Counted from the first letter of the stretch, positions 25,142 through 33,850 are shown. The stretch is 41,172 nt of DNA from Erysipelotrichaceae bacterium RD49 (GCA_015233825.1 JADGIS010000004.1:1-41172), one strand, 5' to 3'. Notes: generated by a model not told the origin, from the sequence alone. Program-made: numbers and translations.

Positions 25142-26003
25142 GCGCCTCCAGTTTCTCAAACAGCGGCTTCAGATTGGCCTTTTCATCGCGCACCGGAATG
25201 ATTTTCCCCTCTTTGGAGGTCGCCACAACCGTCAAGCCAGGACCATGACCGGAAGTAAAGGAATCGGAATGGACAACAACGCCGATTGTCACCGCCCCTT
25301 TTTGATAATGCGGTCCATAGGTGCTGTCATGATCGAGCACTGCGACGAAATCGCCAAAGCGCAGGTTGTTCAAGCCAAACTGTTCATTGGCTTCTTTGTC
25401 CTGCGTCATGATGTCATAGTCGCCGGACATCATCGTTGAAGAGCCCACACCACTGCCCATGAGAAAAGCGGGTAAGACGGTTACAACTGGAAAATGAACA
25501 TTTCCCTCTTCGTCCACTTCCAAATCCATGACATCTAATACATCCGGATCGATATTCATCCAGAACACTTCCGGGGCATCTGCGGTTTTTAAGCCCTGGC
25601 CTTTGGTGCGGATCAGGAAATTTTCCGTACCATCCATTTTGTCGAGATCATCTTTGGAAAAGTAAGCCATGCAGTGTTCAATCCCGCCGTGGGTGCCGGT
25701 CACCAGCCCCTTGGCCCCCTTGCCGGCGCCGGAAATGCAGGTCACTGGATTGCCGATGCAGGCAAACGTCTGCACCGCTTCATTTTTCTTTGGATCCGGG
25801 TTGGCCATCGATACGCCGGGTTCCACATGGTCGCCAGCGATGTTCATGCAGTTATCGCCAATGGCGTGCGAGTAGGTGATGCCGCCGACAGCGATGGTGA
25901 TGCGCGCTCTGCCATCATACCCGCCGCGATAGTGCGGACTCGCTGGATGGTCAACCGCCGCGTTGACTGCCATTTCTACCAATTGGTCGCGATTCATTTC
26001 CAT
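25134..26003 (-). CDS. DUF4438 domain protein
   Basis: A 289-residue cytoplasmic protein found in Firmicutes and a few other groups, function unknown. It has glycine-rich and metal-like motifs: ITIAVGGITYSHAIGDNC, HVEPGVSMANPD, CIGNPVTCISGAGKGAKGLV, THGGIEHCMAYF, and near the end VLDHDSTYGPHYQKGAV and VHSDSFTSGHGPGL. No signal peptide or membrane segment is seen. The start ATG has AGGAAAAG upstream; a second in-frame ATG two codons later is equally possible. Its stop overlaps the priA start, so it heads the priA-rsmB operon. The DUF name is from memory of the pattern. Confidence 0.75.
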   Translation of the reverse strand: MEMNRDQLVEMAVNAAVDHPASPHYRGGYDGRARITIAVGGITYSHAIGDNCMNIAGDHVEPGVSMANPDPKKNEAVQTFACIGNPVTCISGAGKGAKGLVTGTHGGIEHCMAYFSKDDLDKMDGTENFLIRTKGQGLKTADAPEVFWMNIDPDVLDVMDLEVDEEGNVHFPVVTVLPAFLMGSGVGSSTMMSGDYDIMTQDKEANEQFGLNNLRFGDFVAVLDHDSTYGPHYQKGAVTIGVVVHSDSFTSGHGPGLTVVATSKEGKIIPVRDEKANLKPLFEKLEARA

Positions 26004-26304
26004 ACGTTTCTCTTTTCCTTTCTGCGGGAATTTCCCTCTTTTGAATTTGGTTGTTGCACTTTGATATCCTTCGATAATGTTTTGATTTTTGCTTGAAATT
26101 AAGCCTGTATTCTCACCTGGACTTCTTCAGCCCGCCTGGATCAAGCAGTCTTTGGGTCCGGTGAATTTTGGTGAATCCTAGATATTGCGTGCTTGATTGG
26201 GTGGTAAACAAGGCCAATCAGATTCCTTCAAGATTTCACCAGCAAAGGCTTGGCAGGATCTTCCAATATTCTTTATATTTTCTTACAGATTTGAATTTCC
26301 GATT
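26004..26304. other. Intergenic region between DUF4438 and SpoU genes
   Basis: About 300 bases without a gene. It holds a hairpin (TGATTGG / CCAATCA near 26190-26222) without a T-run, which may end the SpoU gene transcript. The promoter of the DUF4438-priA-rsmB operon should be here, but no good match was found. Confidence 0.3.
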
Positions 26305-27060
26305 TTAACCTTCGTTGTCTAGACTGACAGGGTGCAAAGGATCAATGCCGTGGACTTTGGTCCAGGCAAAGCCAAAAACCGCTGCTGCACTCACACTGTC
26401 CAGGGCATTGCGGAATTCTCTTCCATAGGGAATAAAGACGTGGTGATCGGAAGCATACAAAATGCGGGAGCTTAAGCCGCGCATTGCCCCGCCGATCGCT
26501 AAAAGCAGATCTTTGGGCAGATCAACATCGAACAGGCTTTGCGCTTGCTCATCACGGGCTGCTGCATAGATCGGACGGTTTTGAAGCTCGGCTGCGCGGA
26601 TAAGCTGTTCATCTTTAGAAATTGTTACAATTGGCAGCCTTTCCCAAGCGCCTGCCGAAGAGCGAAGCAAGATCGCGGTTGCGCTTGACCAGTCCCGTTC
26701 TTGAATAATCATCAGGGAAGCACCCGCCGCATATAAGGTTCGGGCAATGCTTCCCAGATTGTACGGATCTTCAACACCGCTGACATAGACGACAAGACCT
26801 GAAAGATCGGTATCCTCTGTTAAGGGCGGGAGAATACGGCTTTGTGTTTTCAGGATGACCCCGCCATTGCCAGGGGCTAATTCATCCATTGTTTCTTTTG
26901 AGGCCATCGTGACCGCAACGCCGCTCTTTTTAGCAATGGCGATCAGATAGCCGATATCTTTTGATCGTTTTTTGGGATTGACCAGCAGTTCTGAAGCCGG
27001 CCGTTTTTGTCCCTCCAAAACGGCTTTAACGGAAATTGTTCCAGAAATGATTGTATCCAT
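26305..27060 (-). CDS. SpoU/TrmH-family RNA 2'-O-methyltransferase
   Basis: A 251-residue SPOUT methyltransferase that puts a methyl group on a ribose 2'-OH of rRNA or tRNA. The N-terminal L30e-like RNA-binding part (SGTISVKAVLEGQKRPASEL) covers about residues 1-75. The knotted SPOUT domain has motif 1 DPYNLGSIARTLYAAGAS, motif 2 LLLAIGGAMRGLSSRIL, and motif 3 FIPYGREFRNALDSVSAAA, where the usual Asn-Val-Ser is changed to DSVSAA. The target site cannot be told. The ATG at 27060 matches the protein start but has only a weak AAGG far upstream. It is divergent from the AI-2E permease gene. Confidence 0.85.
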   Translation of the reverse strand: MDTIISGTISVKAVLEGQKRPASELLVNPKKRSKDIGYLIAIAKKSGVAVTMASKETMDELAPGNGGVILKTQSRILPPLTEDTDLSGLVVYVSGVEDPYNLGSIARTLYAAGASLMIIQERDWSSATAILLRSSAGAWERLPIVTISKDEQLIRAAELQNRPIYAAARDEQAQSLFDVDLPKDLLLAIGGAMRGLSSRILYASDHHVFIPYGREFRNALDSVSAAAVFGFAWTKVHGIDPLHPVSLDNEG

Positions 27061-27131
27061 ATGAGTATTTGAGCCTTTTTCGAAGCAGATTGTCAAGTGA
27101 TAGTATAGAGAAGAAGGCAAAGGAGTTACTG

Positions 27132-28295
27132 ATGAAATTTGATTTAAAAAACCCTGTCCATCGAAAAATCTTTATCTATTCCACTTCCCTGATCATTGGC
27201 ATTATCGCCTATTTAATCCTGACCCGTGTCAATGACCTGATCTCCTTCTTGAGCACGTGTGTCTCGGTTTTAGCCCCCTTTCTGATCGGTTTTGGCCTTG
27301 CTTTTTTGCTGGACGGCCCTGTCAACTGGGTCATGAACCGACTGCTTGGCGTAGGGCTTCCTGAAAAAAGAGCTAGAAACTTATCGATCTTGATTGTTGT
27401 CGTCCTGTTTTTGCTTTTTATCCTCTTTGTCTTCTGGGTCATGATTCCATCCCTGATGGATTCGATCCGGGTGTTTGTCTCGAACTTTTCCAATTATGCC
27501 CACGGCTTTGAAATGAATTTAGAAGTGCTGGCTGAGAAATACAATCTGGACTTTTCGCAGATTCTCAATCTTTTAAAGGGATTGAATATTGCGGATATGC
27601 TGACCAATTATATGCAGTCCTCCATGTCACAGATCATGTCTTACTCGATGAATATTGTGCATTGGGCAGCCAATCTGGTCATCGCCCTGGCTGCAGCGGT
27701 TTATATGATTGCCGATAAAGACAACCTGCTCAAAGCCGCCAAGATTTTATGCTACTCGTTTTTAGGCCAGCGCAAAGCCAACTTTGTTCAGGTTTATATG
27801 ATGGATGCGAAAAATATCTTCCAGCAGTATATCGTTGGTAACATCATAGATTCCGTCATTGTCGGCTTTATTGCCTGGTTTGGCAGCATGCTCTTTGGCT
27901 TTCCCTACTCGCCAATGATCGGCTTGATCGTGGGGATTACCAATGTCATCCCGGTTTTCGGTCCTTTCTTAGGGGCAATTCCGGTCTGCCTGCTTCTATT
28001 TATCATCAAACCATTAGACGCCCTGATCTTTGCGATCTTCATCTTGATCGTCCAGCAGATCGATGGCAACGTACTCAAACCATTGATTTTAGGGGATAAG
28101 CTTGGGATTTCCGGCTTCTGGATCTTGTTTTCCGTATCGGTTGGCGGTGCATTATTTGGCGTCATCGGTATGTTCCTTGGTGTTCCAGTCTTCGCTTTGA
28201 TTTATGAAGGCCTGAAAGATTATACCAGTCTTCAGCTCAAAGACAGACATATGGTTGTCGATGGTTCGGCTTCGATTGTCGATGATGAATCTTGA
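27132..28295 (+). CDS. AI-2E-family transporter (PerM-like membrane protein)
   Basis: A 387-residue integral membrane protein with about eight hydrophobic segments. It begins KFDLKNPVHRKIFIYSTSL and has family-typical features: LAPFLIGFGLAFLLDGPVNW near residue 55, a long soluble helix region (residues about 130-200), and the C-terminal GNIIDSVIVGFIAW, GITNVIPVFGPFLGAIP and QQIDGNVLKPLILGDKLGIS. Family members were tied to autoinducer-2 export or Na+/H+ exchange; the substrate here is unknown. The ATG at 27132 has AAAGGAG in front. It ends in a strong terminator. Confidence 0.9.
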   Translation: MKFDLKNPVHRKIFIYSTSLIIGIIAYLILTRVNDLISFLSTCVSVLAPFLIGFGLAFLLDGPVNWVMNRLLGVGLPEKRARNLSILIVVVLFLLFILFVFWVMIPSLMDSIRVFVSNFSNYAHGFEMNLEVLAEKYNLDFSQILNLLKGLNIADMLTNYMQSSMSQIMSYSMNIVHWAANLVIALAAAVYMIADKDNLLKAAKILCYSFLGQRKANFVQVYMMDAKNIFQQYIVGNIIDSVIVGFIAWFGSMLFGFPYSPMIGLIVGITNVIPVFGPFLGAIPVCLLLFIIKPLDALIFAIFILIVQQIDGNVLKPLILGDKLGISGFWILFSVSVGGALFGVIGMFLGVPVFALIYEGLKDYTSLQLKDRHMVVDGSASIVDDES

Positions 28296-28335
28296 TATAG
28301 ATTCGAGTAGATCCCTTTTAATTTGACTTCTTATC

Positions 28336-28378
28336 GATCCCTCAATTCTCCATTTTGGATAGCTGAGGGATCTTTTTT
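28336..28378 (+). terminator. Terminator of the AI-2E permease gene
   Basis: A perfect 9-bp stem (GATCCCTCA / TGAGGGATC) with a 19-base loop, followed by six T. Confidence 0.85.
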
Positions 28379-28382
28379 GCTT

Positions 28383-28420
28383 AAAGAAAAGCTCTCTTTG
28401 TTTATGCGACGAAGAGAGCT
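28383..28420 (-). terminator. Terminator of the DUF4956 gene
   Basis: A stem AGCTCTCTTT / GAAGAGAGCT (one G-T pair) with an 11-base loop, followed on the minus strand by TTTCTTTAA. It faces the preceding terminator; the two convergent units end within about 40 bases of each other. Confidence 0.75.
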
Positions 28421-28433
28421 TGATCAAAATAAA

Positions 28434-29072
28434 TTAAAATGACTCAGCACTGCTGGCTCTAACAAGCGTTATCGATAAGTTGCCGTTGCGCGAACGGATA
28501 TCTTCCAGCATATGGCTGTTGTCATTTTGAGTGTAAGGGATAAAGCGATAGGTCAGCTCGTATAAAGTGCCCATTCCAGCTGTTTTCATCTTATCGAGAC
28601 GGACGTTCTTTCCGTAATGTTCTAACAGTTTGCGGTATTCGTCTTCCGCTGGATCATCTTCCGGGACAACGATGTGGATTTCCATCTCTTCAGGTCTGCG
28701 ATTGAGGACAAATGTTCCTAAAACGATCAGAGCACTGAGCATGAAAGCAACCAGGATCGTTGTCCAAATCGAACCGGATGCGGCCAGCAAGCCCATGACC
28801 ATCGCAAATAAAACGCAAACCATATCGCTGCTTTTGCCAGGCAGGGAGCGAAAGCGGACCAGGCCAAAAACACCGAGCACCGCAATCGAAGTGCCAATGG
28901 AGCCATTCACTGCAAGCAGGGCTACGCAAACGACCGGCGGCAGAAGCAAAGAAGAAAGCAGCAAGGATTTTCCTGGTTTAAAGCAAAGCTGGTTGATGCA
29001 GCTTGCCAGAATTCCAAGCCCGAAGGCCAGCAGGATCTGAAGATAAATGTTCGTGGTTAAAAGTTCGGTCAT
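28434..29072 (-). CDS. DUF4956 membrane protein
   Basis: A 212-residue protein with four hydrophobic segments in residues about 8-125 and a soluble C-terminal half. The signature is the conserved GLVRFRSLPGKSSDMVCVLFA after the second helix, in line with DUF4956 proteins. Such genes lie next to VTC-type polyphosphate polymerases in many bacteria, as here, which suggests a shared polyphosphate or cell-surface role (inference). GGAAAGGAAA precedes the ATG. Its first 95 bases overlap the end of the upstream VTC gene in another frame. Confidence 0.8.
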   Translation of the reverse strand: MTELLTTNIYLQILLAFGLGILASCINQLCFKPGKSLLLSSLLLPPVVCVALLAVNGSIGTSIAVLGVFGLVRFRSLPGKSSDMVCVLFAMVMGLLAASGSIWTTILVAFMLSALIVLGTFVLNRRPEEMEIHIVVPEDDPAEDEYRKLLEHYGKNVRLDKMKTAGMGTLYELTYRFIPYTQNDNSHMLEDIRSRNGNLSITLVRASSAESF

Positions 29073-29754
29073 GTTGTTGTTTCCTTTCCATTAATTTTGA
29101 GTAAGCCAATCCGGCTTTTGAGGTTGATGCAGGCTTGATTTCAAGCGCATTGAGTACTTTACAAAGCACTAAAGGCAGGTTAGAAGCGCATTTAATCTCT
29201 AAGATGTTCATGCCTTCTTCCAAAATGGATTCATCGAGTTCGTTATGGGTTAACGTAAGATTGCTTGTCCGAAAGGTCAGTTTGTCATCGATCGTAATCC
29301 GCAGATCGGCCCTGTTTTTCCAAACGTAACATCGTCTGTGGGCATAGAGGACAAACTGCGGAATGAGAGAGTAACGGCTTAAAAGGGATGCCATTTCACG
29401 TGTAGCCTGGTCGGTTGGCTGGAGATCTTGGATAAAAGCGTGAAGAGAGGGCATGGTAAATTCATGGCGGGTTTTAAAGCAAATCCCCTCGGTTTTCTTT
29501 TTCAACTCCAGAAAAACCGGAATCTGCCCGTCTACCACCGGCTTGTAAGCGCGCAGACGGACTTTGACTTTAAGTCCTGGGTTTCCCTCACAGCGCCTGA
29601 GCAGGTCCAAGTTTGGGGTATCGAAGTACATGGAGAAAATTGTGCAGTCGAAAAACTGATCCGGCTGAATCTGGTTTTCAATAGCGGCTAACAGTTTTGA
29701 TTTCTGTTGATCACTGATTTTGTACTTAAGTTCTTTACGAATAAATGTTTCCAT
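28978..29754 (-). CDS. VTC-domain polyphosphate polymerase-like protein
   Basis: A 258-residue cytoplasmic tunnel-fold enzyme of the VTC/CYTH group, which makes polyphosphate from nucleotide. It shows the alternating charged strands of that fold: ETFIRKELKYKIS at the start, TIFSMYFDTPNLDLLRRC, LKVKVRLRAYK, PVFLELKKKTEG, VLYAHRRCYVW, LRITIDDKLTFR and NILEIKCASNLP. The basic and acidic pairs line a tunnel for triphosphate and metal. The ATG at 29754 starts the family-like sequence; upstream residues are unrelated. There is no good ribosome site; a TATAGT -10 box ends just five bases upstream, so the transcript may start at or near the ATG. It is paired with DUF4956. Confidence 0.85.
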   Translation of the reverse strand: METFIRKELKYKISDQQKSKLLAAIENQIQPDQFFDCTIFSMYFDTPNLDLLRRCEGNPGLKVKVRLRAYKPVVDGQIPVFLELKKKTEGICFKTRHEFTMPSLHAFIQDLQPTDQATREMASLLSRYSLIPQFVLYAHRRCYVWKNRADLRITIDDKLTFRTSNLTLTHNELDESILEEGMNILEIKCASNLPLVLCKVLNALEIKPASTSKAGLAYSKLMERKQQHDRTFNHEHLSSDPAGLRAWNSGKLHQPALL

Positions 29755-29906
29755 GCCGCTACTATACGGATTTTGAGTAAAATGAATGTTAAAAACGAAT
29801 TGAAGTATAGATTTTTTAAAATTCGCTTGCCATCGGTTTCCTGAGCCGCTAGTGAATGCATTTTTGGAATCTAAGCGGGCTTCAAAGATGCTGGTGGCTT
29901 GAATCA

Positions 29907-29915
29907 TGTTATAAA
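29907..29915 (+). promoter_or_regulatory. Extended -10 promoter of the putative manganese exporter
   Basis: TGTTATAAA on the + strand. The start ATG is only eight bases after its end, so the transcript would be leaderless or nearly so. No clear -35. Confidence 0.45.
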
Positions 29916-29922
29916 TGAGGGT

Positions 29923-30843
29923 ATGGAATTGTTATTTGAAAGTTTACATCACGCGCTTGAAGATACGTGGCTGATGCTTCCCATCTTGTATGTGGTTTAT
30001 CTGTTTCTCGATTCTTTGCAGCGCAAGACAGATAGCAATGATTCCTTTTTCTGGAATCTCCAGAAATATGGACCATTGTTTGGTGCAGCTTTGGGGTTGA
30101 TTCCGCAATGCGGATTTTCCGTCATTGCTGCCATGCCTTATGTTTCCCGCAATATCACGCTCGGAACGATGATCGCCGTCTTTTTGGCGACCAGTGATGA
30201 AGCCGTCCCCATCCTCATCTCTGAACCGGCCATGCTCCCTTCTTTGGGCTTGCTTTTGGTATTGAAGTTTGTTCTGGCTGCTGCCTGCGGCTGGCTGATT
30301 GATCATGTTGTTGTTCGCAATCAGAAAATCATCAGCTTCAACGACATTGAAGAAGAGGATGAAGAAGATGAATTTCGTGAAGACGAGCAGATCGAAACCG
30401 ATCTGGAAGAACAGAATGCTCCCTCCTGCTCCTGTTGCTACCCGCAATACCCAGTCTGGCTTTCCGCCCTGCTTCGTACAGCGAAGATCTATTTGTTCGT
30501 TTTCATTGTCACCGTCGTGATGGAGATGATTACCCACAGTATCGGTGAAGAAAACCTGGCCGCTTTTTTGCAGACCAGTGAAGCCTACCAGCCGCTGTTT
30601 GCTTCCCTGTTTGGCTTTATTCCAAACTGTGCAGCCACTGTTGTGCTTTGCCAGTTGTATGCGGGTGGTGCTTTAACCTTTGGCTCGCTGTTAGCTGGTT
30701 TAATGACCAATGCGGGTCTTGGCTTAGTTGCCTTGGTTCAATATGATCCCAACCGCAAGCAGTTATGGAAAGTTCTGCTTTTGATGCTGGTTCCTTCTTT
30801 GATCTGCGGCTATATCGTTCAAATGATCGAACTTGCTTTGTAA
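29923..30843 (+). CDS. Putative manganese transporter (permease)
   Basis: A 306-residue membrane protein with two homologous halves, each of about four helices. Repeat 1: LFGAALGLIPQCGFSVIAAM followed by VSRNITLGTMIAVFLATSDEA; repeat 2: LFASLFGFIPNCAATVVLCQ followed by ALTFGSLLAGLMTNAGLG. The halves are joined by an acidic cytoplasmic loop (residues about 135-185) ending in a small SCSCC cysteine group. The pattern fits the 'putative manganese transporter' family (ArsP-like), often under Mn riboswitch control; no such riboswitch is seen here. The ATG at 29923 has only a close GAGGG upstream. A TTG at 29899 is a less likely start. Confidence 0.75.
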   Translation: MELLFESLHHALEDTWLMLPILYVVYLFLDSLQRKTDSNDSFFWNLQKYGPLFGAALGLIPQCGFSVIAAMPYVSRNITLGTMIAVFLATSDEAVPILISEPAMLPSLGLLLVLKFVLAAACGWLIDHVVVRNQKIISFNDIEEEDEEDEFREDEQIETDLEEQNAPSCSCCYPQYPVWLSALLRTAKIYLFVFIVTVVMEMITHSIGEENLAAFLQTSEAYQPLFASLFGFIPNCAATVVLCQLYAGGALTFGSLLAGLMTNAGLGLVALVQYDPNRKQLWKVLLLMLVPSLICGYIVQMIELAL

Positions 30844-30859
30844 AACCTTTTTTCAATGA

Positions 30860-30899
30860 AAAACCGCGCCCAATTCAATGATGAATTGGGCGCGGTTTT
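30860..30899. terminator. Bidirectional terminator after the manganese exporter
   Basis: A perfect 18-bp stem (arms start AAAACCGCGCCCAATTC), 4-base loop, T-rich on both strands. It ends the + strand exporter gene and could also stop minus-strand transcripts that pass the terminator at 30989. Confidence 0.9.
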
Positions 30900-30988
30900 G
30901 TCTTTATCCTTCTGATCCAATTTATCTGGCGAAGCCTTGCGCTCCCATTATCTTTGGATCTGCGAATCTGGCGGTTGGGCAGACATAG

Positions 30989-31017
30989 AAAAAGAGCAGT
31001 GTTTGGGCTGCTCTTTT
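30989..31017 (-). terminator. Terminator of the CHAP-domain gene
   Basis: A 9-bp stem (AAAGAGCAG / CTGCTCTTT) with an 8-base loop, followed on the minus strand by five T. Confidence 0.8.
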
Positions 31018-31030
31018 AGATCGAATGATT

Positions 31031-33538
31031 TTAGTCCTGAACAGGATCAAAGGCCTGCCATCCTTCTTGCAGGTCTTCTTCTTTGGAAGCCTTTGGTTTT
31101 TGAGAAGAAACAGTTGGATTCTCTTTGGATTTCGAGGATCCAGAGGATTGAGCTGGCTCAGAATTCTCTTGACTGTCCTTGGAAGAATAAACCGTTTCAA
31201 AGTCAACAAAGACTTTGTCTTTGACCTTTTCTTTGGCTATTGCTTTTAAGTTCTTCAGATCCGCGCTGATCGAGCCTGAGGTGCTCTTTTCAGCTTTGGT
31301 TGGCGACGAGGTCGTAACAAACTTAACATCTGAACGCGGAATGGCATAAGTCACATCGCCATACAACGCCCGCATCTGTTTGGATGTCAGACGAATGGTC
31401 CGGTAGTCATCAATGGCTTCTTCCCAGATCGGGTTGGAGACGCCATCGAGGTTGGCTTCCTGAATCGTCAATAAATCTTTTTCTTCATCGTAGTCTAAAA
31501 CGATTCCCACATGGTTATGGGCATAGTCTGATGAGAAGACTGCCCCGGATGCTGGCCGTTTCGAACGCTTGAATTTATCGCCATGGACGGATAACAGCTG
31601 GTCGACACACTCATAGCCATTGCCATAGAAGCGCGGCGAGAAGCCATACAGCTCATAAAATCTTGCCCAGGCAAACCATGTACACTGGCCCCAAAGCGAG
31701 GGGACATTGTAAGGAGAGCTGGACAGTTTCCAGGCTTTCTCATTTTCATAATCCGGCAGCAAGTTGATCGTGCCTAGTTTTTCAACTTTCAAACGATAGT
31801 TGATCTTTTTGGAGAGCTTGCGCACGCTGATCATGGACGAATTCTGGATTGAGCTGACATAGGTATTGGTAATCGGCAGATCCGACGAAACAAAGTCATT
31901 TTTGCCAGGCGAAGCGGGTCCGGTATAGACCAGTTCCCCATCTAAGGAATCAAAAGGAACACCCGGCAAGGTGACATTAGGTCCAGTCGTATCGGTAGGT
32001 TTAAAGGTATCACCCGGTTGTGGGAAATCATTGGGTGCATCACCGATATTGGGTTCATCGTTGGCGGGATCGTCTTTTTCATCAGGCTGATCGCCATCCG
32101 GCGTACTTGATCCACCACCACTTGGCAATTCTTCAAATTCTTCTCCTGGCAGTTCTTCTACACCGCTAATCGGAGCCAAAGGGGATGAAGCGGCTGGTTT
32201 TGAAGGAAGCTCTGCGATTGGCGGATTGCCCGTGCTCGATGAAGAACTTGAATCTGGTTTCTTTCCTTCTTCAGAGTTTGAAGAACTGCTGCTTGAAGAT
32301 GAGCTTGCAGACGAATCGGCGGCAGGGGGATTGGACGTTGCAGAGTCAGTGATGGATCCTGCTGGACTGGAAGGCGTCTGTACGGGTGGCTGTTCACTTT
32401 GTACAGGAGTCTGCGAGGATGTCTGAGCCTGCGCGCTTGAAGATGGAGTCTGCTCACTGACAATCTGCGCCGGCGTTTGAACAGGCTGTTCAATCGTTGT
32501 GGTGATCGTTTGGGTGACGGCTTCTTGCTGGGGATGCTCGTTTTCCATCTCTTCAACGGGCGGGAGTTCTTCTGGAGCAGCAGTTGTCTGGACGTTTGTT
32601 GAAAGCAATTGAATTCCTGCATCTGAAGATCCAGAGACCGGAGCTATATAGGTTGCAGGTTCTATTGTTGATGTGGGTTCCACAGCTGCTGGCAAAGCCA
32701 CAGGATTGGGAGCTGGCATGTCCATAGCAGCCGGTTGGGCGGAGGCTGTCGGAGCTGGATCAACCGCTTGCGGGGCGATTGGATCTGCGGGTTCAAAAGT
32801 TGTTTCAGCTGGTTCCAGCGGTGTTTCACCTGCTGGCTGGCCAGGATTTTCTTCTTCAAATTCCCCGCTCACCACCGGATTTTCAACAGGGGCCGGTGCG
32901 GGAGCCGGTGTATAGACAGGAGCTGGCGGAATATAGGTGACCTGCTGCTGAACTGGAATCTGAATGGTCTGAATGCCCGCTTCTCTTGCAGCTTTTTCTT
33001 TAGCGGCTTTTTCTTTTTCTTCCTTTTCTTTTGCTGCTTGTTCCTTGGCTTCTTGTTCGGATTTCGCTTGGTCTAAGACTAAATCGCCAATGCGGCTGAT
33101 CATTTGGGGCCAGTCGATCTGGGTGATGGGATTGGAGGGATAAATGGCAGTTTGCAAGCCTGCGGGGGAGAAGACTGGAAACTCGGGATCAAACAGTCGG
33201 ATCTTACCGACCAGATCAACAATTGAAGCAATTTCCTGGCTGGAAAGAGCCTCAATCGAAGCGTTAAAGACATCCAGTCCGGCTTGCGCCTGCTCACGAA
33301 GAGACTGCAGGTCGGTTTTCTGGCTGGCTGCGTTGGCATAGGCTTCCAGTCCATTGAGCAGGTTTTGTTTCATCGTGCTGATCTGCTTGGAGGACAAGGG
33401 AAGATGACTGAGATTGAGGGTATCCATTGCATCATGATGGGGATCAATACCAGCAGCATGAATGGTCAAGCCCTGAAGATTCTGGGTCATCAACGTCGTC
33501 ACAAGCAGCGTCGCTGCGCTCTTTGTGAATTTTTTCAA
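31031..33538 (-). CDS. Large secreted CHAP-domain peptidoglycan hydrolase or adhesin-like protein
   Basis: An 835-residue exported protein. It starts KKFTKSAATLLVTTLMTQNL, a signal peptide with cleavage near HAAG. Residues about 40-165 form a helical module (LSSKQISTMKQNLLNGLEAY). A Lys/Glu-rich coiled stretch (residues about 165-190) follows, then a very long Pro/Ala/Glu/Ser/Thr-rich linker (residues about 195-570, with a run of nine serines). The catalytic CHAP domain comes last (about 600-735): Cys619 in SLWGQCTWFAW and His676 in HNHVGIVL. A lysine-rich tail follows. CHAP enzymes cut peptide cross-links or the glycan-peptide amide bond. The start is a TTG at 33538 behind AAAGGAAG; the frame upstream is open but reads unlike a signal. 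Single gene. Confidence 0.85.
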   Translation of the reverse strand: MKKFTKSAATLLVTTLMTQNLQGLTIHAAGIDPHHDAMDTLNLSHLPLSSKQISTMKQNLLNGLEAYANAASQKTDLQSLREQAQAGLDVFNASIEALSSQEIASIVDLVGKIRLFDPEFPVFSPAGLQTAIYPSNPITQIDWPQMISRIGDLVLDQAKSEQEAKEQAAKEKEEKEKAAKEKAAREAGIQTIQIPVQQQVTYIPPAPVYTPAPAPAPVENPVVSGEFEEENPGQPAGETPLEPAETTFEPADPIAPQAVDPAPTASAQPAAMDMPAPNPVALPAAVEPTSTIEPATYIAPVSGSSDAGIQLLSTNVQTTAAPEELPPVEEMENEHPQQEAVTQTITTTIEQPVQTPAQIVSEQTPSSSAQAQTSSQTPVQSEQPPVQTPSSPAGSITDSATSNPPAADSSASSSSSSSSSNSEEGKKPDSSSSSSTGNPPIAELPSKPAASSPLAPISGVEELPGEEFEELPSGGGSSTPDGDQPDEKDDPANDEPNIGDAPNDFPQPGDTFKPTDTTGPNVTLPGVPFDSLDGELVYTGPASPGKNDFVSSDLPITNTYVSSIQNSSMISVRKLSKKINYRLKVEKLGTINLLPDYENEKAWKLSSSPYNVPSLWGQCTWFAWARFYELYGFSPRFYGNGYECVDQLLSVHGDKFKRSKRPASGAVFSSDYAHNHVGIVLDYDEEKDLLTIQEANLDGVSNPIWEEAIDDYRTIRLTSKQMRALYGDVTYAIPRSDVKFVTTSSPTKAEKSTSGSISADLKNLKAIAKEKVKDKVFVDFETVYSSKDSQENSEPAQSSGSSKSKENPTVSSQKPKASKEEDLQEGWQAFDPVQD

Positions 33539-33811
33539 AGCAACTTCCTTTCTTATGTTTTCTTCGGCTAAAAATGAATTATTTTCAACAAGCGAAGAGA
33601 CATCGTTTGAATTATACATTGAAACCCGCTCAGCCGCAACGAACCTTATTTGAACTTCCATTCTTTACCTATTTTTTCAACAATTCAAAATATCCTTTAT
33701 TTATCGTTGTATTGGTCACTGTCCGACTTGTTTTCAATTGCCTTTTCTGCAAGAAGCAGCCCAATTCGGCCTTAAACATGAAAATTCGGCATAAGAAAAC
33801 ACGCAAATCCC
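33539..33811. other. Intergenic region upstream of the CHAP gene
   Basis: About 270 AT-rich bases. It should hold the CHAP gene promoter, but no clear pair of hexamers was found. Nothing else is recognisable. Confidence 0.3.
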
Positions 33812-33850
33812 AAAAAAATACCGGATTTGAGGCAAAGTCCAATCCGGTAT
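33812..33850 (-). terminator. Terminator downstream of nfo
   Basis: A perfect 10-bp stem (ATACCGGATT / AATCCGGTAT) with a 13-base loop, followed on the minus strand by seven T (the first one overlapping the stem). It lies about 215 bases past the nfo stop; the DNA between them has only a doubtful 62-codon frame. Confidence 0.85.

Noticed and set aside
29755-29922. yybP-ykoY manganese riboswitch before the exporter
   Set aside because: The region is occupied by the VTC gene promoter, lacks the paired elements of that riboswitch, and the -10 box is almost at the ATG.
31900-33000. CRISPR-like or tandem DNA repeats in the CHAP gene
   Set aside because: The repetition is at the amino-acid level (Pro/Ala/Ser-rich linker) and irregular in DNA; there are no constant repeats with spacers.
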